Virus record (IMG/VR): IMGVR_UViG_3300013233_000191
Location: 1 to 38,872 of that record
DNA: 38,872 nucleotides
DNA from: a virus
Reading direction: 5' to 3' (one strand)
Both the position numbers and the translations under genes were made by a program. Below are positions 38,226 to 38,872 of the stretch, piece after piece (the stretch's first letter is position 1; every line of letters begins with the position of its first letter). A model generated the notes under the pieces. That model ran no database searches, was not told the origin of the DNA, and saw only the letters and a list, made by a program, of their open reading frames with translations.

Positions 38226-38872
38226 CAAAACTCCTCTTTGTATTCGGTTTGCTCAAAATTGTTGCGCTGGATTTTTCCAGCTTGTGGCTGTCTTGGTGGA
38301 TTTGCAGCATTCCGCATGAACCGCTCAATATTTTCAGAATCTTTGAAGATGATGTGAATACCATCATAAACCTGTCCGCTGTCGCTGTTGCCAATGTTGT
38401 GAGGTGTCTTGCTGCATCCATCCACAGCTTGCAACAAGTCACCAGTGGAGTACGTCTTCAAAGCTGCGGTAATTATCCTGCACCTATTTTTGTCAAACTT
38501 CGCTTTGGGGTGGTTAAAAACATTTTTCCAATGCGAAAAAACTTCACTCTCTTTTTTATTAATATTTATACTTTCATCTTCAAATACATATTCAGTTTCA
38601 GTTTCAGGGATTTGGTTAATCGACTGGTTAACTACATGGTTAACTATTAGGTTATCCTTTTGGTTAACCAAAACGTCTTTTGCCTTATTTTTAGGCAGTA
38701 ATTTAGGATTTCCACCCTTTGAACCAGCCTTTCTTCGTATTTTTCTAATATCTTCATCTTTCACCATTCTGCGCGACATAAGTGATTTCGTATCGGGACA
38801 TAAGCAAGCAACGCCAAACAGGTTAACTAGCTGGTTAACTATGAGGTTAACCTTTTGGTTATCCAAACCGAG
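38225..38872 (-). CDS. Replication initiator, C-terminal part (continues across the circular joint)
   Basis: Open through the right edge; the start is the ATG at 434 in the left part. The C-terminal 100 residues (EVFSHWKNVFNHPKAKFDKN, then DLLQAVDGCSKTPHNIGN and YDGIHIIFKDSENIERFM) are the usual DnaT/replisome-organiser end that contacts the helicase loader. Between the domains the protein has four-residue repeats (VNQK, DNLI, VNHV, VNQS, INQI) encoded by iteron cluster A. Confidence 0.88.
   Translation of the reverse strand, partial: LGLDNQKVNLIVNQLVNLFGVACLCPDTKSLMSRRMVKDEDIRKIRRKAGSKGGNPKLLPKNKAKDVLVNQKDNLIVNHVVNQSINQIPETETEYVFEDESININKKESEVFSHWKNVFNHPKAKFDKNRCRIITAALKTYSTGDLLQAVDGCSKTPHNIGNSDSGQVYDGIHIIFKDSENIERFMRNAANPPRQPQAGKIQRNNFEQTEYKEEF
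38613..38668. repeat. Iteron cluster A (5 copies, 12-bp period) of the putative origin
   Basis: Octamers TGGTTAAT, TGGTTAAC, TGGTTAAC, AGGTTATC and TGGTTAAC start at 38613, 38625, 38637, 38649 and 38661, exactly 12 bp apart. About 150 bp of partly A/T-rich sequence separates them from cluster B (38820-38863). The set is a strong candidate origin inside the initiator gene. Confidence 0.8.
38634..38872. repeat. Terminal direct repeat, right copy
   Basis: Identical to 1-239. See the left copy for interpretation. Iteron cluster B recurs here at 38820-38863. Confidence 0.93.

Noticed and set aside
1-38872. tRNA genes, integrase or transposase
   Set aside because: None recognised on reading both strands; a dedicated tRNA or profile search could still find a divergent one.

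Overview
This window is a complete tailed-phage genome assembled as a circle. Its first 239 bases are repeated exactly at its end (1-239 = 38634-38872), giving a unit of 38,633 bp, and one replication gene reads continuously through the joint. The morphogenesis set (terminase, portal, scaffold, HK97-fold-type capsid, short-tail tube proteins, ejection proteins and a 2,163-residue polyvalent protein) suggests a podovirus. Shine-Dalgarno use, NinB, YbcO/DUF1364, Rha and ERF families suggest a proteobacterial host. I saw no integrase and no CI/LexA-type repressor with a peptidase domain. No host can be named from the sequence.

Layout. (1) Control region 891-1086: two near-identical divergent promoters in a 53-bp inverted repeat. 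The leftward one drives a Cro-like gene and the replication operon (Cro-like, small membrane protein, initiator, helicase loader, small genes, YbcO-like nuclease), ending at a terminator at 35504-35536. The initiator gene holds nine GGTTAAC-type iterons at exact 12-bp spacing in two clusters, a lambda-O-like internal origin. (2) The rightward promoter drives an early operon: antirepressor, several tiny overlapping genes, ERF annealing protein, Rha, YqaJ exonuclease and SSB. (3) 5467-9468: an integron-like gene cassette array (see below). (4) 9529-10900: NinB, a small protein, VRR-NUC nuclease and a Mor-like activator. (5) 10893-15693: terminase subunits, portal, scaffold. (6) 15702-21994: tail fibre/receptor-binding and lysis genes (M15 endolysin, holin candidates), mosaic in codon style, lying unusually between scaffold and capsid. 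(7) 22177-35448: major capsid, tail tube proteins, ejection proteins and the giant polyvalent protein.

The most striking content is region 3. Between ssb and ninB lie twelve attC-like sites of 54-63 bp. Each has R'' (YYAAC-type) and R' (GTTRRRY-type) cores around an imperfect palindrome, and each separates a small same-strand gene with its own ribosome-binding site. For 11 of the 12 cassettes whose two ends can be read, the 6-bp sequence at the cassette's own start is the exact reverse complement of the R'' at its own end. The two cores inside one site often do not match each other. This is the signature of circular cassettes inserted at G^TT, so the array looks like a phage-borne cluster of attC sites without an integrase (CALIN). 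It would be transcribed by the phage early promoter, and any mobility would need an integron integrase supplied in trans. Several cassettes carry small gene families that I recognise from other phages, which suggests a cassette pool adapted to phages.
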